A stretch of 64,000 nt of DNA from contig NZ_JASCRR010000001.1 of assembly GCF_030010215.1 (NCBI RefSeq), positions 248,001-312,000 on the forward strand, written 5' to 3'. Both the position numbers and the translations under genes were made by a program. This document shows positions 29,511-37,718 of the stretch, in pieces; the first letter of the stretch is position 1; each line of letters starts with the position of its first letter. A model generated the notes under the pieces. That model had not been told where the DNA came from, did not search any database, and worked only from the letters and a program-made list of their open reading frames with translations. This DNA is from Tianweitania sp. UT-5YL-CI-8. GTDB taxonomy: Bacteria; Pseudomonadota; Alphaproteobacteria; Rhizobiales; Rhizobiaceae.

Positions 29511-30431
29511 GTGGGTCTGTTCAGTTTTTCACGAAAGCCCAAGGCTTCCGAGCTTGAGCCTGAAGCCTTCGAATTCGCCGAAAACTGGTCGATCGAGGTG
29601 ATGCCGCGAACGGCAGCAAAAATCGACGACTTTCGCGCCTTGCTGCCCAAGGGCACCCGCGTCTACATCGCCCACATCGCCGGCACGCCCATCGAAGACA
29701 TGGTGGCGACCGCCAAGCGGTTGAACGAGCAGGGTTTTCCGGTGATGCCACATTTCCCGGCGCGCTGCATCGCCGATGCCGCCATGCTCGGAGACTGGAT
29801 CAAGCGGTATCGCGAAGACGCCGATGTAAAGCAGGCGCTGCTTCTGGGCGGCGGAAGCTCCACGCCGGAAGGCGAGCTTCACAGTTCCATCGAGATGATC
29901 GAGACGGGCCTGTTCGACCGCCACGGCTTTACCCACCTTCACATTGCGGGCCATCCGGAAGGCAATGGCGACATCGACAAAGACGCCTCGACGGCGAATG
30001 TCGACGCAGCGCTTTTGTGGAAGCTGGATTTTTCCAGCCGGACCGATGCCGACATGGCCATCACTACGCAGTTCGCTTTCGACGCGGCGGTGGTGACCGA
30101 TTGGGCCGAGCGTATTCGTGATCTGGGCGTCACCTTGCCGATCCATGTCGGCATTGCCGGCCCGGCCAAGCTGCAAACGCTGATCAAATACGCGGTTTCT
30201 TGCGGCGTCGGCCCCTCGCTCAAGGTGCTGCAGAAACGCGCGCTCGATGTCACGCGGCTGCTGCTGCCGTATGAGCCGACCGAAGTGGTCGCCGGCCTCG
30301 CAGACTACAAGGCGAGACACCCCGACAGTTTGATTGAGCAGCTTCATGTCTTCCCGCTGGGCGGCATTCAGCCCGCGGCAGAGTGGATGAACGCGCATAC
30401 CGTGGCTGATGCGAGCGTCGCAGCGGGGTAG
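29511..30431 (+). CDS. methylenetetrahydrofolate-reductase-like protein (MetF family)
   Basis: A 306-residue MetF-type TIM-barrel flavoprotein: SIEVMPRTAAKIDDFRALLPKGTRVYIAHIAGTPIEDMVATAKRL, QALLLGGGSSTPEG, FTHLHIAGHPEGNGDID and KLDFSSRTDADMAITTQFAFD (the catalytic TQF motif). GTG 29511 is chosen because GGAGGGGAGG precedes it; the open frame upstream carries no domain. It differs from housekeeping MetF, and resembles the MetF partner of tetrahydrofolate-dependent O-demethylases (as with ligM in Sphingobium), which oxidises methyl-THF back to methylene-THF. The shared ATGTATACAT site with the distant ligM-like gene supports this. Confidence 0.83.
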   Translation: MGLFSFSRKPKASELEPEAFEFAENWSIEVMPRTAAKIDDFRALLPKGTRVYIAHIAGTPIEDMVATAKRLNEQGFPVMPHFPARCIADAAMLGDWIKRYREDADVKQALLLGGGSSTPEGELHSSIEMIETGLFDRHGFTHLHIAGHPEGNGDIDKDASTANVDAALLWKLDFSSRTDADMAITTQFAFDAAVVTDWAERIRDLGVTLPIHVGIAGPAKLQTLIKYAVSCGVGPSLKVLQKRALDVTRLLLPYEPTEVVAGLADYKARHPDSLIEQLHVFPLGGIQPAAEWMNAHTVADASVAAG

Positions 30432-30545
30432 AGCAAGATGCGCGCGCGTGGAGAACCGGCCTGCATCCTTAAGCCAAATGTCGCCTTCAAAGTTGACGGC
30501 TGTCAACTCGATGTATTCGGCTTGGAACACAACCTGAAATCGGTT
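30432..30545. other. gap after the metF-like gene
   Basis: I see no gene or clear signal here. The stretch leads directly into a series of gene remnants. Confidence 0.5.
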
Positions 30546-30608
30546 TATCCGACACCGAGATAGCTTTCCATCAGCGCTGGATTGACCGCCAGTTCGGCAG
30601 CGGGGCCG
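30536..30608 (-). pseudogene. remnant of a LivF-type ABC ATPase C-terminus
   Basis: Read on the minus strand the end of this stretch gives AAELAVNPALMESYLGVG followed by a stop, the standard C-terminal tail of branched-chain-type ABC ATPases. No ATPase body is attached: upstream on that strand the sequence is unrelated. This is a deletion scar. Confidence 0.6.
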
Positions 30609-30615
30609 GTCCGGC

Positions 30616-31189
30616 CGCTTCGCTTCCGCAGATGAGGCCGAGCCCTGGAACCTCGCGCAATATGTCGTCGACGCTGGAACGGCGCTCGACAAGGCGCATC
30701 AGCTTGCCGAAGCTGCGGCGAGCAATGCCGAAATCTCCAACTATGCCGTGATCAACGCCCTTACCCGAATTCAGGACATGGTGAAAGAAGACGGACTTTT
30801 CGTCGAATCCTTCATATCATCCTTCACGGCCACCAGCCCCGAGGCGGAACAGCGCCTGCCCGCCTTCCTGGAAAGCGCGTGGCACGCGTCAAGGCTCCTG
30901 GGTCGGCCTGAGGAAACACCGATGGACACGCTGGCACGCACCGCGGAAGATGTCGAGCTCGACCGCCTGAACGACGCGCTCGGCTTCCTGCTTCGTCTGG
31001 CGCAGCTCAAGGCGTATGAGCATTTCTTCGCCGAGGTCGGCGGACACGACCTGCGGCCCGGCGAATTCTCCGTGCTGTGGGTGATCCGCTGCAACCCCGG
31101 CATTCGGCAGAGCTTGCTCGGCCAGCGCCTGATGATCAAGCGGGCACATATGACGAAGCTGATCCGCGCATTGGAAGACCGGGACTGGT
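30616..31189 (+). pseudogene. crotonase C-terminus fused to a truncated MarR regulator
   Basis: One open frame contains the C-terminal helices of an enoyl-CoA hydratase (AHQLAEAAASNAEISNYAVINALTRIQDM, then SPEAEQRLPAFLE, to about 30870). It runs on into the N-terminal half of a MarR regulator beginning at MDTLARTAEDVELD (ATG 30922), with the winged-helix part GEFSVLWVIRCNPGIRQSLLGQRLMIKRAHMTKLIRALEDRDW. After 31189 the MarR sequence is lost and the frame reads an amidohydrolase remnant out of phase. Hydroxycinnamate (cou/fer-type) clusters carry a crotonase, a MarR regulator and an amidohydrolase, so this looks like a decayed copy of such a cluster. Confidence 0.65.
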
Positions 31190-31582
31190 GTCGCGCCGCA
31201 TTCCGGCGCAGGGATGCGCGGCGGCATGAATATGCGGCTGAAATTCTCCAACCCGATCCATCTCGACGATGTCGCGGTCGATTTTCCGGATATGCCGATC
31301 ATGCTTGCGCATCCGTCCTTCCCTTGGCAGGAGGAGGCGCTGTCGGTAGCCACCCACAAGCCCAACGTCTACATCGACATGTCGGGCTGGGCGCCGAAAA
31401 TATTTCCCGCCGATCCTGGTGCAGTATGCCAACACGCTGCTGAAGCACAAAATGCTGTTCGGCTCGGACTGGCCGGCAATAACGCCGGACCGGTGGCCCG
31501 CCGATTTCGCCAAGATCGAGATCAAGGATGAGTCCGCCCGATGATCCTCAAGGACAATGCGCGGAAGCTTCTCAAGCTTTAG
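31187..31582 (+). pseudogene. amidohydrolase C-terminal fragment with two frameshifts
   Basis: The stretch encodes the C-terminal third of an amidohydrolase-2 protein: GGMNMRLKFSNPIHLDDVAVDFPDMPIMLAHPSFPW, YIDMSGWAPK. A shift of frame at the AAAA run 31397-31400 is needed to continue with YFPPILVQYANTLLKHKMLFGSDWPAITPDRW. A second shift near 31531 is needed for the end, MILKDNARKLLKL, stopping at 31582. The N-terminal metal-binding half is missing. Related enzymes act in beta-ketoacyl-CoA cleavage of hydroxycinnamates. Confidence 0.75.
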
Positions 31583-31759
31583 CGTTTGCCCCTTTGCAAA
31601 GCTTCGGCCCCTCCGCGCGATAGACGTTTTGCCGAAATAAAGCTGCGGAGTGTGGCGGCCGCGCATGCCGTCACACTTTTCATGACGCCAGGTCCATCTT
31701 AAACACAATCTTGTCCAGTTTGACCTAAAGTAAGCTCGGACGCGACTAGGGGCCTAGGC

Positions 31760-32957
31760 ATGCAAAGTGCCGACTATCTGCTCATTATCAATTTCGCATT
31801 GGGCATCGGCTTCGCCGCGGCTTTTTTGGCTTTGTCCTGGCGGCATAAAATCGCACTTGGGCTTTGGAGTGCCGCAGGCTTCGTTGCCGCTGCCTGCACC
31901 GTTGCCGTCGAGGGCGCGGCTTTTCTCATCGCCTACGAGAAGCTGACATCCTTCCTGTCCTTTTCCAGCCTTCTCGCAGCGCTCAGCCTGATCTGCGCCG
32001 GTATTTTTCGCCATTACCAGCCGATGTGGCCGATCTGGCCGCTTGCAGTCTTCTTCTCACTCGGCGCCGCGTTGCATCCGTCGGTCATCTACGATCTTCC
32101 TCGGGATTCGGTGGTGCATGCGGGTGTCGTACCAAGCGCCGTTCGCGGTGGCGACCGCGCTCGCAGCGCTTGCCGTCCTATGGCCCAGCCGCCGCCACCG
32201 GCAGCCCTCCGATTTCGCCCTTGCGCTGGTGCTTGCCGTGTCGTCGGCGCAGTTTCTGGCGAAGTCGCTCCTTGCGCATCAAATCACCACCGGGCCGAAC
32301 GTGCAGAGTTACATTCTCAGCACATACGCGCACTTCTCCCAGACCGCCGCGGCGGTGCTGTCGCTTCTACTCGGCATCGTGCTGCTTGTCGTCGTCACCG
32401 GCGAAATGCTCGCCAGCACACGCGCATCGCTGCAGCGGGACGAGCTTTCAGGACTTTGGAACCGCGGTGCGTTTCTCGAGCGCGCACGCGCCGCATTGGC
32501 GGAGAAAAACGGCGGCCAGGCATGCGTCATCCTGAGCGACCTCGACCGCTTCAAGACAATCAACGACCGGTATGGTCACGCTGCTGGCGACGAAGTCATC
32601 GCCGCTTTTGGCGCCTGCCTGCAGTCGAGCGCAACACTTGGCATATGCGGCCGGCTGGGCGGAGAGGAATTCGGGGTGTTCAAACACGATAGCAGCCCGG
32701 CCAGGGCCCGCGTCTTCGTTGAAAAAGTCCGTCTCGCCTTGCAGCAGAGCAGCTTCGCCCTCGTGCAGGGTCGAGTCACCGCGAGCTTCGGCATCGCTTT
32801 CGTGGCACCGAACGAGCCTTTGGAGTTCGCACTGCGCCGCGCGGACACCGCGCTCTATCGCGCAAAGGCGGAGGGCCGGGATTCATTTCGTTTCGCCGAA
32901 CCGCCGCGCAACGACCCACAGTTTTGCGAACCTTCAGTCGGCGGCGGGATCGCATAA
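31760..32957 (+). pseudogene. membrane GGDEF (diguanylate cyclase) gene, frameshifted
   Basis: The first frame (from ATG 31760) encodes several membrane helices (LLIINFALGIGFAAAFLALSW, LWSAAGFVAAACTVAV and so on). It loses sense after SVVHAG near 32124. The next frame continues with VSYQAPFAVATALAALAVLWPS, more helices and a full GGDEF domain: DELSGLWNRGAFL, VILSDLDRFKTINDRYGHAAGDEV and GRLGGEEFGVF (active-site GGEEF). An extra G in the GGG run at 32122-32124 explains the break. If the base is an error, this is an intact membrane-bound c-di-GMP synthase of about 400 residues. Confidence 0.8.
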
Positions 32958-33034
32958 CAGAATTTCCGCCCTCTGCATCTGATTTGGTCAACCTGCCGCA
33001 TTGCACAATTTCTTTGCACGCGCCAAATGGATGC

Positions 33035-33622
33035 ATGCTTCGGGACACTCTGACCGTTTTGGTGATCGATGAGAACCGCATCCGAGCCTCGATCATCGAG
33101 GCGGGATTGCGGGAGGCCGGCCATGACCGCGTCATCCTCGTCCACGATGTCAACGGCATCGCCCGAAAGATCGAGGATCTGCAGCCCGACGTCATCGTCA
33201 TCGATTTGGAAAACCCCAACCGCGATATGCTGGAGCATTTGTTCCAACTGACCCGGACGCTGGGCCGTCCGATTGCGATGTTCGTCGACCGGGCGGATGC
33301 GAGTTCGATCCAGTCGGCGATCGAGGCGGGCGTCTCGGCTTATATCGTTGACGGCTTGAAGAAGGAGCGAGTGAAGCACATCCTTGATGTCGCCGTCAGC
33401 CGTTTCAATGCCTTCAGCAAGCTGCAGCGCGAACTCGCCGACGCCAAGTCGGCGCTGGAAGAGCGCAAGGTGATCGAGCGCGCCAAGGGGATTCTCATGA
33501 AGATGCGCAACATTCCGGAAGAGGAAGCATTCGCTCTTTTGCGGCAGACGGCGATGAACGAGAAAAAGAAGCTGGCCGATATCGCGCAAAGCATCGTGAC
33601 GGCGGCCAATCTTCTGATGTGA
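33035..33622 (+). CDS. nasT: NasT-like response regulator with ANTAR RNA-binding domain
   Basis: A 195-residue protein. A receiver-like domain (residues about 5-125: LTVLVIDENRIRASIIEAGLREAGH, DVIVIDLENPNRDMLEHL) is followed by a coiled coil and a C-terminal ANTAR domain (ALEERKVIERAKGILMKMRNIPEEEAFALLRQTAMNEKKKLADIAQSIV). NasT binds a leader-RNA hairpin pair and prevents termination upstream of nitrate-assimilation genes. ATG 33035 starts the receiver domain. The nasS gene follows 37 bases later, and a matching leader attenuator is found before nrtA. Confidence 0.92.
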   Translation: MLRDTLTVLVIDENRIRASIIEAGLREAGHDRVILVHDVNGIARKIEDLQPDVIVIDLENPNRDMLEHLFQLTRTLGRPIAMFVDRADASSIQSAIEAGVSAYIVDGLKKERVKHILDVAVSRFNAFSKLQRELADAKSALEERKVIERAKGILMKMRNIPEEEAFALLRQTAMNEKKKLADIAQSIVTAANLLM

Positions 33623-33659
33623 CAGGGGTGGAGATGGTCGACAGGCCGGAGTGAATGAG

Positions 33660-34925
33660 ATGACGACAGACATCAGCGACCGGAAGAAAGCCACCGCGCC
33701 CGCTTCGGTGCGGCCGGAAGGTACGAGGATCGTGCGCGCGGGGTTCATCCCTCTGGTCGACGCTTCTGTGCTGATCGCGGCCGGCGAGTTCGGCTTCGCC
33801 AGGCGCGAGGGGATTACGCTCGACCTCGCCAAGGACACCTCCTGGGCCAATGTCCGCGACCGCCTAGCCTTCCGCATGTTCGATGTCGCCCACATGCTGT
33901 CGCCCATGCCGGTGGCCTCGATGCTGGGGCTCGGCTCCAACCCCTCGCCCACCATCGCGCCCTTCGCGCTCAACCGCGGCGGCAACGCCATCACGGTTTC
34001 TACCCGGCTTTATCAGCGCATGCAGGAGACGGGCGGGCTTTCGGGCGACGACAGCGCGCTCGCCAATGCGCATGCCCTGGCTGGCGTCATTGCCGAGATG
34101 AAGGCTAGGGGCGAACCGCTACCCCGCTTCGGCGTGACCTATCCGTTCTCCTCGCACAATTACGAGTTCCGTTACTGGCTCGCTGCCGGCGGCATCGATC
34201 CAGACGCGGACACGCGGCTTGTCGTGGTGCCGCCGCCGATGACGTCGGACGCGCTGGCCGCCGGCGCCATCGACGGCTTCTGCGTCGGCGCGCCCTGGAA
34301 CATGGTTGCGTCCGAACGCGGAGTCGGCCGCATCGTCGCGGCCAAGCAGGACCTTTGGCCCTCGGCGCCGGAAAAGGTGGTCGGCATGCGTCCCAACTGG
34401 GCCGAGAGCAACCCCGAAACCGTGTCGCGCCTGATCGTGGCGCTGGATGCCGCGGCTTCATGGTGCGACCGCCCGGAGAACCGGGATGCCCTGTCGGAGG
34501 TTCTGGCCGATCAGCGCTATGTCGGAGCGCCCGTCGACATCATCCGCCGCGTACTGACGGGCGAGTTCACCATCGATCCGCAAGGCCACCGGCGCGTTAT
34601 CGACGATTATTTCGTCTTCCACGCCAAGCACGCCAACTACCCCAAGCCCAGCCAGGCGCTGTGGATCTACAGCCAGATGGTGCGCTGGGGGCAGATTGCG
34701 CCGTCCAAAGCCGCCGAGAAGGCTGCCGCTTCCGCCTATCGCCCCGACCTCTACCGCACCGCGCTCGGCTTTAAGGATGCCGTGGACGATTTCGGCACTG
34801 AAGGCGTCGCCGAAAACGACCGCTTCATCGACGGCTTCACCTTCGATCCGGCTGAGATAGAGACATATGTCGAGCGGTTTCCGGTGCGCAGCCATGCCGG
34901 GCGCAGCACAAGCGACGATATCTGA
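33660..34925 (+). CDS. nasS: NasS-like nitrate sensor
   Basis: A 421-residue protein of the NrtA/CmpA binding-protein fold but without any signal peptide, so it stays in the cytoplasm. Conserved segments: AGFIPLVDASVLIAAGEFGFARREGI, DVAHMLSPMPVASMLGLGSNPSP, FGVTYPFSSHNYEFRYWLAAGGIDPDAD and GFCVGAPWNMVASERGVG. NasS holds NasT inactive until nitrate or nitrite binds. It directly follows nasT. ATG 33660 has GGAG at 33648-33651; an in-frame GTG at 33651 is less well placed. Confidence 0.92.
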   Translation: MTTDISDRKKATAPASVRPEGTRIVRAGFIPLVDASVLIAAGEFGFARREGITLDLAKDTSWANVRDRLAFRMFDVAHMLSPMPVASMLGLGSNPSPTIAPFALNRGGNAITVSTRLYQRMQETGGLSGDDSALANAHALAGVIAEMKARGEPLPRFGVTYPFSSHNYEFRYWLAAGGIDPDADTRLVVVPPPMTSDALAAGAIDGFCVGAPWNMVASERGVGRIVAAKQDLWPSAPEKVVGMRPNWAESNPETVSRLIVALDAAASWCDRPENRDALSEVLADQRYVGAPVDIIRRVLTGEFTIDPQGHRRVIDDYFVFHAKHANYPKPSQALWIYSQMVRWGQIAPSKAAEKAAASAYRPDLYRTALGFKDAVDDFGTEGVAENDRFIDGFTFDPAEIETYVERFPVRSHAGRSTSDDI

Positions 34926-34931
34926 ACGGCT

Positions 34932-35411
34932 TCAGTCCCGCACCTTAGCCCGGTCGCGACCGCCATCCAACTGGTCACGGAGTTCCAGAAGCTCCCTGCG
35001 CAGCCGATCGACGGTTTCCAACGTCATGCCGGTGCCTTCCGCCACCTGAAGCGGTATCGCCTTGGCTTTTTCACGCAGCGCGCGGCCCTCCGGCGTCAGC
35101 CGGATGCGCACCTGCCTTTCGTCATCCTCGTCGCGCCGCCGCGTCACCAGGCCGCGCGCCTCGAGCCTCTTGATCAAGGGCGTGATCGTGCCGGAATCGA
35201 GAAACAGCCTGTCCCCCAGCGCCTTCACGGTGATGTCGTCCTGTTCCCACAGCACGATGAACGCCAGATATTGCGGGTAGGTCAGGTCCAGCGCCTCAAG
35301 CCTCGGCTTGTAGAAGCGCGTAAACGCATGCCCCGCCGCATAGACGGCAAAACACAGCATGGAATCAAGCTTGATCGAGCCATCGCCCGCCATGGCAAAC
35401 CTCTTGTGCAT
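34932..35411 (-). CDS. ohrR: OhrR-like MarR-family peroxide-sensing repressor
   Basis: A 159-residue MarR protein with the reactive cysteine of OhrR at Cys20 (LDSMLCFAVYAAGHAFTRFYKPRLEALDLTYPQYL). The winged helix follows (VKALGDRLFLDSGTITPLIKRLEARGLVTRRRDEDDERQVRIRLT). Oxidation of this cysteine by organic hydroperoxides releases the operator. It is divergent from ohr with a CAATT-A-AATTG palindrome between them. Confidence 0.9.
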   Translation of the reverse strand: MHKRFAMAGDGSIKLDSMLCFAVYAAGHAFTRFYKPRLEALDLTYPQYLAFIVLWEQDDITVKALGDRLFLDSGTITPLIKRLEARGLVTRRRDEDDERQVRIRLTPEGRALREKAKAIPLQVAEGTGMTLETVDRLRRELLELRDQLDGGRDRAKVRD

Positions 35412-35447
35412 CAGTCTTCCCTATAGATCACATCTTTCTATTGCGCA

Positions 35448-35458
35448 CAATTAAATTG
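35448..35458. promoter_or_regulatory. OhrR operator
   Basis: CAATTAAATTG is an 11-bp palindrome matching the core of known OhrR operators (TACAATT-AATTGTA type). It lies 37 bases from each divergent start codon region, between ohrR and ohr. Confidence 0.65.
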
Positions 35459-35493
35459 CGCGATAAATAAACCCATCGACACAGGAGAACCTC

Positions 35494-35922
35494 ATGATCA
35501 AGTCAGCCCTCTACACCGCTCATGCCCACACCACCGGTGGCCGCACCGGCACCAGCAAAACCGACGACGGCCGGCTGTCCGTCACGCTCGATACGCCCAA
35601 GGCGATGGGCGGCAATGACGGCCCCGGCACCAATCCCGAGCAGCTTTTCGCGGCCGGCTATTCCGCTTGCTTCCTCGGCGCGCTGAAAGCCGTTGCGCGC
35701 GGCGAAAAGGTCAAGATCCCCGACGAGGCAGCCATCGATGCCGCCGTCAGCATCGGCGAAAAGTCCGATGGTCCCGGCTATTCCATCGCCGTCGAGTTGA
35801 CCATCACGCTGCCTGGGTTCGAGCACGACAAGGCTGTCGAACTGGCCGAGAAGGCGCATCAGGTTTGCCCGTATTCCAACGCGACGCGTGGCAATATCGA
35901 GGTCAAGCTGACCGTCGCCTGA
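35494..35922 (+). CDS. ohr: organic hydroperoxide resistance protein Ohr
   Basis: A 142-residue OsmC/Ohr peroxidase that reduces organic hydroperoxides with lipoyl thiols. The reactive cysteine pair is Cys59 (GYSACFLGALKAVA) and Cys125 (HQVCPYSNATRGNIEV). CAGGAG precedes the ATG. The ohrR-ohr pair lies between nasTS and the nrt operon. Confidence 0.94.
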   Translation: MIKSALYTAHAHTTGGRTGTSKTDDGRLSVTLDTPKAMGGNDGPGTNPEQLFAAGYSACFLGALKAVARGEKVKIPDEAAIDAAVSIGEKSDGPGYSIAVELTITLPGFEHDKAVELAEKAHQVCPYSNATRGNIEVKLTVA

Positions 35923-35941
35923 TTGCTGAATACACCTCACG

Positions 35942-35979
35942 AAACCGGCGTGCTGGACTGGGTCCCGAGCGCCGGTTTT
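35942..35979 (+). terminator. Rho-independent terminator of ohr
   Basis: AAACCGGCG (35942-35950) pairs perfectly with CGCCGGTTT (35970-35978), followed by TTGCGTTTT. It lies 20 bases after the ohr stop. Confidence 0.75.
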
Positions 35980-36089
35980 GCGTTTTGGGCCTGATCATCC
36001 CTTCAGAACCTCCACCTCACGACCTCTCGCGTGGCCGATTTCTTCGCAACTGCACAAAACTACAGCCGAAAATATAAGCAAAATCGCAG

Positions 36090-36108
36090 CTGCATAAATT
36101 TTATACAG
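36090..36108. promoter_or_regulatory. near-palindrome upstream of the nrt sigma-54 promoter
   Basis: CTGCATAAATTTTATACAG is a 19-bp inverted repeat with one mismatch. It lies about 60 bases upstream of the -24 element, where a sigma-54 activator such as NtrC would bind, although it does not closely match TGCACC-N5-GGTGCA. Confidence 0.35.
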
Positions 36109-36166
36109 CGGCACTTTTGAACGAATAACACTGTCTTTTCAGCCTACTATTAGTTTCGCGGCAAAC

Positions 36167-36183
36167 TGGCACGGTGCTTGCTT
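36167..36183 (+). promoter_or_regulatory. sigma-54 promoter of the nitrate operon
   Basis: TGGCACGGTGCTTGCTT matches the -24/-12 consensus TGGCAC-N5-TTGCW, with exactly ten bases between GG and GC. It lies 178-194 bases before the nrtA start and implies NtrC-type nitrogen control. Confidence 0.8.
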
Positions 36184-36221
36184 CACTATTTTTGTTCCGG
36201 TCAATGGCGATCGGGGCGATA

Positions 36222-36324
36222 CGGACGCTGAGAAGCCGTCCGCAAAGACACTGACGTCGCTAGGCTTTCGTCTTCCGGGAATTCCTCCGTTCCCGACGGC
36301 ACGAAAACCGGCGACGTTTTTTTT
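36222..36324 (+). promoter_or_regulatory. nrtA leader: hairpin plus intrinsic terminator (NasT-type attenuator)
   Basis: A first hairpin pairs CGGACG (36222-36227) with CGTCCG (36237-36242). A short stem GAC/GTC around the hexaloop ACTGAC (36248-36259) follows. Then a long terminator hairpin pairs ACGTCGC (36254-36260) with GCGACGT (36311-36317), with inner stems TTTCGT/ACGAAA and GGGAA/TTCCC, ending in eight T (36317-36324). The small stem shares bases with the terminator's left arm, so the two are mutually exclusive. ANTAR proteins are known to bind paired hexaloop hairpins with A1 and G4, which ACTGAC satisfies. The ATG of nrtA follows 36 bases later. Confidence 0.75.
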
Positions 36325-36360
36325 GTCCAAAATTCCGCCAGGGGATCAAAGGGGAATTCG

Positions 36361-37653
36361 ATGAGCATCAATCTGACGGGAAAGCTGTCCCGCCGCAGCA
36401 TCTTGAAGACCGCCGCCGCCACCGCTCTGTTCGGAGCGATCAAGACGGCGTTTCCATCCGGTGCCTTCGCACAGGGCGCCGGTCCTGAAACCACCAAGGC
36501 CGTGCTCGGCTTCATCGCCCTGACCGACTCCTCGCCGCTAATCATCGCCAAGGAAAAGGGCTTCTTCGACAAGCATGGCATGACCGAAGTCGACGTGGTC
36601 AAGCAGGCGTCCTGGGGCACCACGCGCGACAATCTGGTGCTCGGCTCGGCAGGCAGCGGCATCGATGGCGCGCATATCCTGACGCCAATGCCTTATCTGA
36701 TCTCAGCCGGCAAGGTGACTCAGAACGGCCAGCCGCTGCCCATGTCTATCCTGGCTCGTCTCAATCTCGACGCGCAGGCGATTTCTGTCGGCTCGGCCTA
36801 TGCCGATTTGAAGGTCGGGCTCGACGCCGGCAAGCTGAAGGAAGCCTTCGCCAAGAAAAAGGCCGACGGCGCCCCTGCCAAGGTCGCCATGACCTTCCCT
36901 GGCGGCACGCACGATCTCTGGCTCCGCTACTGGCTCGCCGCCGGCGGCATCGATCCGGATTCCGACGTCGAGACCATCGTCGTCCCCCCTCCCCAGATGG
37001 TCGCCAACATGAAGGTCGGCACCATGGATTGCTTCTGCGTCGGCGAGCCGTGGAACGCGCAGCTGGTCAACCAGGGCATCGGCTACACCGCCGTCAACAC
37101 AGCCGAAATCTGGAACAAGCATCCGGAAAAATCCTTCGCCATGCGTTCGGACTGGGTCGAGAAGAACCCGATTGCCACCCTCGCTCTGCTCATGGCTGTC
37201 ATGGAAGCGCAGCAATGGTGCGACGACATGGCCAACAAGGAAGAACTCGCTGAGATCGTCGGCAAGCGCGCCTGGTTCAACGTGCCGCCGAAGGATCTCG
37301 TCGGCCGGCTGAAGGGTGAGTACGACTACGGCACCGGCCGGGTCGAGGCCAACAGCCCGCATCTGATGAAGTTCTGGCAGGATCACGCATCCTATCCGTT
37401 CCAGAGCCATGACAGCTGGTTCCTCACCGAAGACATACGCTGGGGCAAGTTCGAGCCCGGCACCGACGTTAAGGCGCTGGTCGCCACGGTCAACCGCGAG
37501 GATCTGTGGCGCGACGCCGCCAAGACGCTCGGCGTGACCGATGTGCCCGCATCGACGTCGCGAGGCGTGGAAACCTTCTTCGACGGCAAGACCTTCGATC
37601 CCGAAAATCCCCAGGCCTATCTCGAAAGCCTGTCGATCAAGCGCATCGCCTGA
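36361..37653 (+). CDS. nrtA: nitrate ABC transporter solute-binding protein NrtA
   Basis: A 430-residue nitrate/nitrite-binding protein. The N-terminus holds a twin-arginine signal (LSRRSILKTAAATALFGAI) with cleavage expected near AFAQGAG. The mature part follows the NrtA pattern: FIALTDSSPLIIAKEKGFFDKHGM, DGAHILTPMPYLIS, MTFPGGTHDLWLRYWLAAGGIDPDSD and CFCVGEPWNAQLVNQGIGY. It is homologous to the cytoplasmic NasS upstream. It is the first gene of the operon after the sigma-54 promoter and attenuator. Confidence 0.93.
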   Translation: MSINLTGKLSRRSILKTAAATALFGAIKTAFPSGAFAQGAGPETTKAVLGFIALTDSSPLIIAKEKGFFDKHGMTEVDVVKQASWGTTRDNLVLGSAGSGIDGAHILTPMPYLISAGKVTQNGQPLPMSILARLNLDAQAISVGSAYADLKVGLDAGKLKEAFAKKKADGAPAKVAMTFPGGTHDLWLRYWLAAGGIDPDSDVETIVVPPPQMVANMKVGTMDCFCVGEPWNAQLVNQGIGYTAVNTAEIWNKHPEKSFAMRSDWVEKNPIATLALLMAVMEAQQWCDDMANKEELAEIVGKRAWFNVPPKDLVGRLKGEYDYGTGRVEANSPHLMKFWQDHASYPFQSHDSWFLTEDIRWGKFEPGTDVKALVATVNREDLWRDAAKTLGVTDVPASTSRGVETFFDGKTFDPENPQAYLESLSIKRIA

Positions 37654-37718
37654 CCTTCGAACCGACGAGACCGGCCGGCGGAATGCGCCGGCCCCACCCA
37701 TCTTTGCAGGAGACAGGC

